NCBI GenBank assembly: GCA_020851015.1
Contig: JADZDN010000271.1
Location: 1 to 9,626 of the forward strand
Direction of reading: 5' to 3'
Length of the DNA stretch: 9,626 nt
Source: Alphaproteobacteria bacterium
GTDB taxonomy: Bacteria > Pseudomonadota > Alphaproteobacteria > JAEULC01
The notes beneath the pieces were generated by a model, which ran no database searches, was not told the origin of the DNA, and saw only the letters and a list, made by a program, of their open reading frames with translations. The position numbers and the translations under genes were made by a program. Below are positions 1-5,635 of this stretch, piece after piece (positions within the stretch are counted from its first letter, which is position 1; each line of letters opens with the position of its first letter).

Positions 1-637
1 CCGCGGCGGTGAACAGGACCGCCAGCAGCGGCAGCGACCGCACCGTGTCGATCAGCAGTCCGGCCACCCAGCGGAAGGCCGGCAGCTCGGACTGCCGCGT
101 CAGGGCCAGCAGGACCGCCATCGGCATGCCCAGGATCGCGACCGAGGCGAACGTGAAGATCGTCAGCGCCAGCCCGCCCCAGCGTTCCGTGCCGACGCTC
201 GCCAGGCCGAAGACGCCGCCGCGCATCAGGACGTAGAACGCCAGGAATCCGCCCAGCCACAGCGCGGAAAGCCGCATCGCGTGCCAGAACCACGGCACGC
301 AGGACAGGATCGCGACCATGACGATGGCGATGCAGGCCAGGCCCGACCGCCAATGCTCCTCGAACGGGTAGAGGCCGAAGATGATCAGGCGCCAGCGCGC
401 CGTGATCACCGCCCAGCAGGCGCCGCCGCGGCCGCACTGCGCGGCGGTGGGCGCGGACCACACGGCATCGATGAACGCCCAGTGCGCGAGCCGCGGAACC
501 AGCCATACCAGGAACGCCAGGCACGCCAGCGAGATGATCGCGTCGCGCCAGGTTCCGAACATGCGCCGCGCGAGCGTCGACACCGCCGAGTCCGGGGCGG
601 GCGGCAGTTCGGTGGCGATGGTCGCGCCGGCGCTCAT
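1..637 (-). CDS. aapM: AapM-type amino-acid ABC transporter permease (partial, C-terminus off the left edge)
   Basis: Inner-membrane permease of a polar/general L-amino-acid importer (AapJQMP/BztABCD family), expected to pair with AapQ. The visible 212 residues begin with a polar N-terminus and a first membrane segment near residues 34-53. The AapM/BztC-like periplasmic signature GGACWAVI (71-78) and FGLYP (87-91) follow, then hydrophobic segments around 99-115, 123-140 and 160-180. The window ends at the start of the MetI-like transmembrane domain (TVRSLPLLAVLF), before the EAA loop. The ATG at 635-637 is chosen because it lies 18 bases after the aapQ stop and begins a family-like N-terminus; its Shine-Dalgarno is weak, which suggests translational coupling to aapQ. 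The ATPase gene aapP would be expected further left and is not visible. Confidence 0.9.
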   Translation of the reverse strand, partial: MSAGATIATELPPAPDSAVSTLARRMFGTWRDAIISLACLAFLVWLVPRLAHWAFIDAVWSAPTAAQCGRGGACWAVITARWRLIIFGLYPFEEHWRSGLACIAIVMVAILSCVPWFWHAMRLSALWLGGFLAFYVLMRGGVFGLASVGTERWGGLALTIFTFASVAILGMPMAVLLALTRQSELPAFRWVAGLLIDTVRSLPLLAVLFTAA

Positions 638-655
638 GTCATTGCCATCCCGCGA

Positions 656-1825
656 TCATTGCCGCTTGGTCTCGTAGCCCTTGAGGGCGATCGACCGGTT
701 CACCGCGTTCATCGCCGAGGCGATGAGGTAGTTGATCAGCAGGAACCCGCTCATCATGATCAGCAGGATCTCGATCGTCTGGCCGCTCTGGTTGATCGCG
801 GTCGAGCTGACCATGAACAGGTCGCTGAAGCCGAAGGCGATGCCGACGGTCGTCGCCTTCATCAGCCAGACGAACTGGTTGCCCAGCGGCGGGACGATCG
901 TGCGCAGCGCAAGCGGAATGCGGACCAGCCGATAGACCCGGAAGGGGGTGAGGCCGAGCGACCGCGCGGCCTCGATCTGGCCGCGGTTGACGGACAGCAG
1001 GCCGCCGCGAACGATCTCGGCGATATAGGCGCTGCCGAAGAAGACGATAGCAATGACCAGGGCCGAGAATTCGGGCATCAGCCGCATGCCGCCGTTGAAC
1101 CGCAGCCCCTGGAGCTGGGGAAACGAGATCAGCCCGGCGCGCGCGTCGTAGTTCAGCGCGACCACGCCGCCGGCCGCGGCGAGGGCGAGGAGCAGGATGC
1201 CCCACAGAACGCGCCGCCGCAGCGCCCTTGCGGTCTGCAGGGCCGGAATCTGGATCGCCGCCACCGCCGCCGCGACCGCCCCGACGACGATGCCGCCCAG
1301 CATCAAGAAGCCGCTGGTGGGAAGCGCCAGAAACGGCGCATAGACGCCCCGGCTGGAAAGATAGAACCAGCCGCCGAGCGTGAACGCCTGGCGGGGCGGC
1401 GGCAGGTGCGTGAGGATCGCGTACCAGAACAGGCCCTGCAGGATGAGCGGCACGTTGCGGAATATTTCCACGTAGACCGTGCCGAGGAAGCCGAGCAGCG
1501 GGTTCTGGCCGACGCGCGCCATGCCGATCAGCGTTCCAAGCACGGTCGCGGCGACCAGGCTGATGCTGCCCACGAGCAGCGTGTTGAGGAATCCGACCAG
1601 GAAGACTTTCCAGTACGGATCGCGGATGGTGTAGTCGAGGATCGCGAAGGAAACGTCCCAGCCGGTCGAGCGCTGCAGGAAGTCGAAGCCCGTCGCGATG
1701 CCCTGCGCGACCAGGTTCTGGCGCGTCGTCAGCACGAAGGTGACGAGCAGCAGGCAGGCGCCGCCGACCAAAGCGACTTGGTAGACGTAAGAGCGAAACC
1801 GCGCGTTTCGAAGCAGCGCCGTCAT
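656..1825 (-). CDS. aapQ: AapQ-type amino-acid ABC transporter permease
   Basis: First permease of the L-amino-acid importer, 389 residues, the usual AapQ/BztB length. There is a membrane segment near residues 16-33, a periplasmic stretch, and then the MetI-like domain starting near residue 75 (KVFLVGFLNTLLVGSIS). The HisM/EAA loop that docks the ATPase is clear at about 285-304 (EAARSLGLTPFRVYRLVRIP). The domain is split by a long insertion with extra membrane segments between about 150 and 230, typical of this subfamily and absent in HisQ/GlnP. The gene lies 106 bases downstream of aapJ and 18 bases upstream of aapM, on the same strand. The start at 1823-1825 has only a poor ribosome-binding site. 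Substrate range within the family (general amino acids, or Glu/Gln/Asp/Asn as in Bzt) cannot be read from the sequence. Confidence 0.93.
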   Translation of the reverse strand: MTALLRNARFRSYVYQVALVGGACLLLVTFVLTTRQNLVAQGIATGFDFLQRSTGWDVSFAILDYTIRDPYWKVFLVGFLNTLLVGSISLVAATVLGTLIGMARVGQNPLLGFLGTVYVEIFRNVPLILQGLFWYAILTHLPPPRQAFTLGGWFYLSSRGVYAPFLALPTSGFLMLGGIVVGAVAAAVAAIQIPALQTARALRRRVLWGILLLALAAAGGVVALNYDARAGLISFPQLQGLRFNGGMRLMPEFSALVIAIVFFGSAYIAEIVRGGLLSVNRGQIEAARSLGLTPFRVYRLVRIPLALRTIVPPLGNQFVWLMKATTVGIAFGFSDLFMVSSTAINQSGQTIEILLIMMSGFLLINYLIASAMNAVNRSIALKGYETKRQ

Positions 1826-1878
1826 TCAGGTGAAAACCGCATGCACCGCTACAGGGTAGCGGCCCGAACCGTCCCGGT

Positions 1879-1906
1879 CGAAGGGTGCCGGTGCGGGCAC
1901 CCTTCG
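1879..1906 (-). promoter_or_regulatory. Stem-loop between aapJ and aapQ
   Basis: Perfect 11-bp inverted repeat (CGAAGGGTGCC at 1879-1889, GGCACCCTTCG at 1896-1906) with a 6-base loop, 25 bases after the aapJ stop in the transcribed direction. No U-tract follows on the minus strand, so it is a poor intrinsic terminator. Intergenic hairpins after binding-protein genes commonly stabilise the upstream mRNA or attenuate read-through, so that the binding protein is made in excess over the permeases; that role is inferred here. Confidence 0.6.
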
Positions 1907-1931
1907 CCTTCCGGGCCGGAGCGCGTGCCGG

Positions 1932-2969
1932 TCAGTCGATGACCAGCGGGTACAGTACCCCGCCGTCGCGGATCAGCGCGTTGACGCCCCGCTTCATCTT
2001 GTACGGCCCGCCGAGCGTGCGGTCGAAAATCTGCTTGTAGTTGCCGACCTGCTTGATGACGTCGTAAGCCCAGGTCTCGCTGAGCCCGAGCCGCTTGCCG
2101 ATGCCCGGCGTATTGCCCAGCATCCGCTCGATGGTCGGGTTCGCCGGCTTGGCCTTGTGCTGGTCGACGTTCTCGCTGGTGATGCCGTATTCCTCGGCGG
2201 TCAGCAGCACCGTCATCATCCAGTTGGCGACGTCGACGAAGTTGTCGTCGCCCTGGCGCATCGCGATGCTCTGGGGTTCGACCGCCAGGATGTCCGGCAG
2301 GGCCGCGTACTTGCTCGGATCGGGGGCCTGGGCGATCGAGATGTAGAGGTTCGGCCCCCACAGGGCGATGGCGTCGCAGCGGCCGGAGAAGAAGGCGCTG
2401 CGCATCTCCTCGGCCTTCTCGAACGAGACGACCTCGAACTTGACCTTGAGGTTGGTCAGGTAGTCCGCCGCCAGACGCTCGGTGCTGGTTCCCGCCGTCG
2501 AGCACATCGACGCGCCGTTCAGGTCCTTCGCCAGCTTGGCGCCCGTCGCGACATTGACCGCGATCTGCGTGGCGCCCAGGAAATAGGGCTGGCTGAACTG
2601 CAGGCCGAGCTCGGTGTCGCGGCCGAGCGTCCAGCCGGTGACCTTGATGATCACGTCGATGTCGCCGGACTGCAGCGCCGGAAAGCGCTGCGCGAAGCTG
2701 ACCGGCACGATCTTGAGCTTGGACGGCGATCCCAGGATCGCCGTCGCCAGCGCCTTGCACAGCTCGATGTCGAAGCCCTTCCAGTTGCCGGCGGCATCGA
2801 CCTCGGCGAAGCCGAGATAGGTGCCGTTATGGCCGGTGCACAGCAGGTGCCCGCGCTCCTTGATCGTCTTGACCGTATCGCCCAGGCCGGCTTCGGCCGT
2901 GCTGCTGGTCGCGGCGATCGCCACCATGGCGAACAAGCCGAGGATCGACTTCACAAATCCCATCTTCAT
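1932..2969 (-). CDS. aapJ: AapJ-type periplasmic amino-acid-binding protein
   Basis: Solute-binding protein (family 3) of the L-amino-acid importer, 345 residues. A Sec signal peptide fits residues 1-27 (KSILGLFAMVAIAAT core, AEA at 25-27 before GLG). The mature protein shows AapJ/BztA hallmarks: HNGTYLGFAEVD, GFDIELCKA, AQRFPALQSGDIDVIIK, GRDTELGLQFSQPYFLGAT, FFSGRCDAI, MRQGDDNFVDVANW, and the terminal GGVLYPLVID. The longer in-frame reading starts 29 codons upstream, but that extension is arginine-rich and would bury the signal peptide. The ATG at 2967-2969 has a GGGAG ribosome-binding site (2976-2980) spaced 6 bases away; a second ATG two codons in is a less likely start. It is the first gene of the transporter operon and is divergent from the SDR gene. 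Confidence 0.94.
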   Translation of the reverse strand: MKMGFVKSILGLFAMVAIAATSSTAEAGLGDTVKTIKERGHLLCTGHNGTYLGFAEVDAAGNWKGFDIELCKALATAILGSPSKLKIVPVSFAQRFPALQSGDIDVIIKVTGWTLGRDTELGLQFSQPYFLGATQIAVNVATGAKLAKDLNGASMCSTAGTSTERLAADYLTNLKVKFEVVSFEKAEEMRSAFFSGRCDAIALWGPNLYISIAQAPDPSKYAALPDILAVEPQSIAMRQGDDNFVDVANWMMTVLLTAEEYGITSENVDQHKAKPANPTIERMLGNTPGIGKRLGLSETWAYDVIKQVGNYKQIFDRTLGGPYKMKRGVNALIRDGGVLYPLVID

Positions 2970-2975
2970 CACCGT

Positions 2976-2980
2976 CTCCC
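2976..2980 (-). promoter_or_regulatory. Ribosome-binding site deciding the aapJ start
   Basis: GGGAG on the minus strand, 6 bases before the ATG at 2969. It supports this start over the longer in-frame extension. Confidence 0.6.
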
Positions 2981-3080
2981 GTTCTATTCCCCTTGCCCGG
3001 CGCCGCGGCGGACGCTGGCCGTGTTTCCCTGCGACTCCGGCGCCTCGTGGACTCAAGGCCCCGGACCGTTGCGCCCCCTC

Positions 3081-3109
3081 ATATTGACGCAGCGGCGAAC
3101 GATTGTTAA
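3081..3109 (-). promoter_or_regulatory. Candidate sigma70-type promoter of aapJQM
   Basis: Minus strand TTAACA (-35, 3104-3109; five of six consensus bases), 17 bases, then CAATAT (-10, 3081-3086; three of six). This is one of the few A/T-rich patches of the divergent gap and would give a leader of roughly 105 bases before aapJ. It rests on motif and position only. No convincing sigma54 (-24/-12) element was seen, although aap operons are often nitrogen-regulated. Confidence 0.3.
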
Positions 3110-3138
3110 AGCCTATCGGCTATTGATCCATAACTCCA

Positions 3139-3179
3139 GTATCCGATACGAGGATGCGAAAATCAATCCCCGCGGATTG
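3139..3179. repeat. Two short dyads upstream of the SDR gene
   Basis: A perfect 11-base palindrome with central C (GTATC C GATAC, 3139-3149) is followed by a 6-bp inverted repeat (CAATCC, 3164-3169; GGATTG, 3174-3179; 4-base spacer). They sit 32-72 bases before the SDR start, in an otherwise unassigned 241-base divergent gap. A weaker third dyad, AGCC-TATC-GGCT, lies at 3110-3121 beside the candidate aapJ -35 box. Operator function is a guess: no regulator gene is present in the window. Confidence 0.3.
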
Positions 3180-3210
3180 GTCGCTTCCCTTTAAGAGAAG
3201 GTGCCAGGTC

Positions 3211-3987
3211 ATGCGGTTCGACGGTCGCGTAGCACTCATCACCGGCGCGGCAAGCGGCATCGGGCGCGGCTGCGTCGAGCGTTTCCTGGCGGACGGCGCC
3301 CGCGTCGCCGCGCTGGACGTCGATGCCGAGGCCGGCCGGCAGATGGTCGCCGACCTCGCCGGCCAGGGCGACATCGCATTCGAGGAATGCGATGTCGGAG
3401 TCAAGACCGCGGTCGACCGAGCGGTCGCCGCGGTCCTGGCGCGCTTCGGCACGATCGACGTGCTGGTCAACAACGCGGGCATCACCCGCGCCGGCGATTT
3501 TCTGGCGATGCGCGAGGAGGATTTCGACCTCGTCATCCAGACCAACCTGAAATCGGTGTTCCTGTTCGGGCAGGCGGTCGGGCGGCACATGGTCGAGCGC
3601 GGCAAGGGCGGCGCCATCGTCAACATGTCGTCCACCAGCGTGATCATGACCATGCCCAACATCGCGCCCTACGCGGCGTCGAAGGGCGGCATTTCGTCGC
3701 TGACCCGCGCGATGGCGCTGCATTTCGCGCCCCACAACATCCGCGTCAACGCGGTCGGCCCGGGCACGATCGTCACCAAGATGACCCAGTCGCGCAGCTT
3801 GCAGGATCCCGCCCAGGTGCGCCGCATCCTCTCGCGCACGCCGCTTGGCCGCTTCGGCCAGCCCTCGGATGTCGCTTCGGTGGTCGCGTTCCTGGCGAGC
3901 GACGATGCGGGTTACGTGACGGGCCAGACGCTCTATGTCGACGGCGGCCGGGCCGGGCTCAACTACACCGTACCCGTGCCCGAGTAG
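3211..3987 (+). CDS. Short-chain dehydrogenase/reductase (classical SDR)
   Basis: NAD(P)-dependent oxidoreductase of the FabG-like classical SDR family, 258 residues, probably cytosolic. Rossmann glycine motif TGAASGIG at 11-18, Asp36 at the end of strand 2 (favours NAD over NADP), NNAG at 87-90, and catalytic tetrad Asn112, Ser141, Tyr154, Lys158 (YAASK). The C-terminal GYVTGQTLYVDGG motif is present. The start at 3211 is preferred: GAGAAGG (3195-3201) lies 9 bases before it and the protein then begins directly at the first beta strand. An in-frame ATG at 3154 would add 19 residues with no properly spaced ribosome-binding site. It faces the class IV homologue tail to tail and is divergent from aapJ, so it is likely transcribed alone. 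Substrate unknown; sugar, polyol, hydroxy acid or 3-oxoacyl substrates are all possible in this family. Confidence 0.9.
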   Translation: MRFDGRVALITGAASGIGRGCVERFLADGARVAALDVDAEAGRQMVADLAGQGDIAFEECDVGVKTAVDRAVAAVLARFGTIDVLVNNAGITRAGDFLAMREEDFDLVIQTNLKSVFLFGQAVGRHMVERGKGGAIVNMSSTSVIMTMPNIAPYAASKGGISSLTRAMALHFAPHNIRVNAVGPGTIVTKMTQSRSLQDPAQVRRILSRTPLGRFGQPSDVASVVAFLASDDAGYVTGQTLYVDGGRAGLNYTVPVPE

Positions 3988-3998
3988 GCATCCCGGCG

Positions 3999-4928
3999 CT
4001 ATTGCCCCGCGCGGGCGTTGCTGGCCACCAGATCCTGATAGAGCCGGTCGAGTCGCGCCGTCACGGGGCCCGGACGGCTCGCGCCGATCATGCGGCCGTC
4101 GATGCGCGCAACCGGCGTCACGCCGCCGAACGTGCCGGTCACGAACGCCTCGTCGGCGCTGTAGGTCTCGGCCAGGGTGAAGTCGCGCTGCTCCACCGCG
4201 ATGGCGTTGGCGGCGCACAGGTCGATCACGTTCTGGCGCGTGATGCCCTTGAAGTTGAACCGCCCGGTCGAGGTGACGACGCGATCGCGCGCGACGATGA
4301 AGAAATTGGTCGAGTTGCAGCTGGCGACGAAACCGGAGGGGTCGAGCATCAGCGCCTCGTGCGCGCCGGCCTCGATCGCCTGCAGCAACGCCTGGATCAG
4401 GTTCAGCCGGCTGTGCGAATTGAGGCGGAGGTCGAAAACGTCCGGCGCGCTGCAGCGGAACGTGCTGGTGAACAGCGCGATGCCGTTCTTCTTGATGGCC
4501 GGGTCCGGCTGCTTGTACTCCGCCGCGATCACCACCGTTGGCGGGCCGACCACGTTCCGCGGATCCTGGTTGGGCGTGCTCTTGGGCCCGCGCGTCACCA
4601 TCAGCCTGATGTGCGCACCGTCGGTCATCCCGTTGGCGCGGCAGGTCTCCTGGATCGCCGCCAGGACCTGCTGGCGGGTCTTGCCGATATCGAGCGCGAT
4701 CGTCCGCGCGCCGGCGAACAGGCGGTCGAGGTGCTGCTCGGCGAACACCACGACGCCGTTGACCAGCCGGAATCCCTCCCACACCCCGTCGCCCAGCACG
4801 AAGCCGCTGTCGAACACGGACACCACGGCTTCGCCGCGCGGAACCAGTTTCCCGTTCACATGGATGCGCACCGCGTCGTTGCGGGGGTCTTTGACATGCG
4901 TCTGGGCCCCGGTTCCGGTTTGCTGCAC
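3999..4928 (-). CDS. Class IV aminotransferase-fold protein (BCAT/DAAT/PabC family) lacking the usual PLP lysine and glutamate
   Basis: Fold-type IV PLP-enzyme homologue, 309 residues from the GTG start. Family landmarks: SVFDSGFVLGDGVWEGFRL (37-55; the D-x-G..GDGV-[WY]-E block), HLDRLF (66-71, with the Arg69 that normally holds the PLP phosphate), VTRG (111-114), HEALMLD (190-196), CNSTNFF (204-210) and GITRQNV (228-234, the phosphate-cup loop). Two key residues look replaced. Ungapped alignment back from the HEA block puts Asn170 where DAAT Lys145 and PabC Lys159 form the Schiff base. Ser203 takes the place of the Glu that binds the PLP pyridine nitrogen (IlvE Glu193, DAAT Glu177). No lysine occurs between 147 and 227. 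It may therefore be a divergent subfamily with altered or no transaminase activity, although automatic annotation would call it a D-amino-acid or branched-chain aminotransferase. The GTG at 4926-4928 is chosen for its strong AAGGAG site; the ATG at 4971-4973 has none. Confidence 0.85.
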   Translation of the reverse strand: MQQTGTGAQTHVKDPRNDAVRIHVNGKLVPRGEAVVSVFDSGFVLGDGVWEGFRLVNGVVVFAEQHLDRLFAGARTIALDIGKTRQQVLAAIQETCRANGMTDGAHIRLMVTRGPKSTPNQDPRNVVGPPTVVIAAEYKQPDPAIKKNGIALFTSTFRCSAPDVFDLRLNSHSRLNLIQALLQAIEAGAHEALMLDPSGFVASCNSTNFFIVARDRVVTSTGRFNFKGITRQNVIDLCAANAIAVEQRDFTLAETYSADEAFVTGTFGGVTPVARIDGRMIGASRPGPVTARLDRLYQDLVASNARAGQ

Positions 4929-4935
4929 TGGCCTG

Positions 4936-4942
4936 CTCCTTC
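4936..4942 (-). promoter_or_regulatory. Strong ribosome-binding site selecting the GTG start of the class IV gene
   Basis: GAAGGAG on the minus strand, 7 bases before the GTG at 4926-4928. The upstream in-frame ATG at 4971-4973 has no such site, so the shorter protein is preferred. Confidence 0.65.
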
Positions 4943-4981
4943 GCGCGATCCGGCCGGGGGTTTCCCCAACCATGGCGCGCG

Positions 4982-5010
4982 ACTATAGGCCAGCCTCGGC
5001 CCGTGGCGAA
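4982..5010 (-). promoter_or_regulatory. Candidate sigma70-type promoter of the class IV gene
   Basis: Minus strand TTCGCC (-35, 5005-5010; three of six), 17 bases, then TATAGT (-10, 4982-4987; five of six). Transcription would begin near 4975, giving a leader of about 47 bases to the GTG start. The same placement would make the ATG at 4973 nearly leaderless, so that start is not fully excluded. Confidence 0.4.
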
Positions 5011-5034
5011 GGCGGGCGGCGGCGCGCCGGGCGT

Positions 5035-5508
5035 TCAGGCGCGGGCCAGGGCGTTCTCCAGCTGCTGCTTGGTCATCTTGGAGCGGCCCTCGATTCCCTT
5101 GGAGCGCGCCTTGCGGTAAAGCGCGTCCCTGGTCGTCCCGCCCGCTTTGCGCGCCCGACTGCGGGCCGCCTTGGCGCCACTCGCGGTCAGGCCGATCGCG
5201 TTCCGGCCGCCCATGGCCCGCGAGCTCTCCCGCCGGCCTGCCGCGCCGACACGCGACTTGCCTTCGGCTTCCTGCTGGGAGGTCTCGCCGATCGCTTCCT
5301 TTTGCTTGCTGCGGGCCAGGCGCTTCTGGTTCTCCCGGTCGCTGTCGTATTTCGATGCGCCGGCCTCGCTGAGCGCAATCGCAATGGCTTGGCGCCGGCT
5401 CTTGACCTTGCCGCCTTTCCCTCGTCGACCGCTCCGGAGTTCGCCGTGCTCGAATTCGTGCATGACGCGGCCGATGGTCTTGCGTTGGCGGGGCGACGTC
5501 TTGGACAT
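5035..5508 (-). CDS. Basic DUF6496 protein with Rho_N/SAP-like C-terminus
   Basis: Small, strongly basic protein of 157 residues with no enzyme motif. Residues 10-50 carry the DUF6496 pattern: RVMHEFEHGELRSG, then a lysine/glycine stretch, then SRRQAIAIALSEAG. Residues about 51-124 are a low-complexity linker rich in Lys, Arg, Ala, Ser and Gln. The last 33 residues (TTRDALYRKARSKGIEGRSK then MTKQQLENAL) resemble the short Rho N-terminal/SAP helix-extended-helix nucleic-acid-binding motif. Its charge and tail suggest nucleic-acid binding, but the function is unknown. Start: AAAGGAAA (5515-5522), core 8 bases before the ATG at 5506-5508; an in-frame ATG 11 codons upstream is less likely. It lies 127 bases downstream of pit on the same strand, with an EcfG-like motif in the gap. 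Confidence 0.82.
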   Translation of the reverse strand: MSKTSPRQRKTIGRVMHEFEHGELRSGRRGKGGKVKSRRQAIAIALSEAGASKYDSDRENQKRLARSKQKEAIGETSQQEAEGKSRVGAAGRRESSRAMGGRNAIGLTASGAKAARSRARKAGGTTRDALYRKARSKGIEGRSKMTKQQLENALARA

Positions 5509-5589
5509 GGCCTGTTTCCTTTCAAGATGATTGGCGTGCATAGAACCGCGGCGGCGCGCATCGGTGCCGCGCTTCGCGCGAAACTTTTC

Positions 5590-5616
5590 GGAACAGCGGC
5601 CAGCGCGGCGCGTTCA
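5590..5616. promoter_or_regulatory. EcfG-like promoter motif in the gap between pit and the DUF6496 gene
   Basis: On the plus strand GGAAC (5590-5594), 16 bases, CGTT (5611-5614) matches the alphaproteobacterial general-stress sigma factor EcfG consensus exactly, but points into the antisense strand of pit. The same DNA read on the minus strand is TGAAC (5612-5616), 16 bases, TGTT (5592-5595). That version has two mismatches but the right orientation to drive the DUF6496 gene, with a leader of about 70 bases. Which direction fires, if either, cannot be told here. Confidence 0.35.
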
Positions 5617-5635
5617 TCCGCCGCGGCGCCCGGAA

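Noticed and set aside
281..1942. Long plus-strand open frame opposite aapQ and the start of aapM
   Set aside because: Its product is Arg/Asp/Gln/His-rich with no family resemblance. It is the usual antisense artefact of a GC-rich gene, and the opposite strand carries clear ABC permeases.
4006..4015. CCCGCGCGGG palindrome at the 3' end of the class IV gene as a terminator
   Set aside because: It lies inside the coding sequence, has no usable loop and no T-tract on either strand, and such runs are expected in GC-rich DNA.
3163..4782. Long minus-strand open frame across the SDR gene and the class IV gene
   Set aside because: It is out of frame with the class IV gene and antisense to the SDR gene. 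Composition is biased (Arg, Asp, His, Gly) without motifs, so it is a shadow.
3201..4988. Plus-strand open frame of 595 codons covering the SDR and class IV region
   Set aside because: It overlaps the real SDR frame in another phase and lies antisense to the class IV gene. It is very Arg-rich with no domain.
5568..5580. CGCGC-TTC-GCGCG hairpin after pit as an intrinsic terminator
   Set aside because: The stem is only 5 bp and no T-tract follows in the minus-strand direction.
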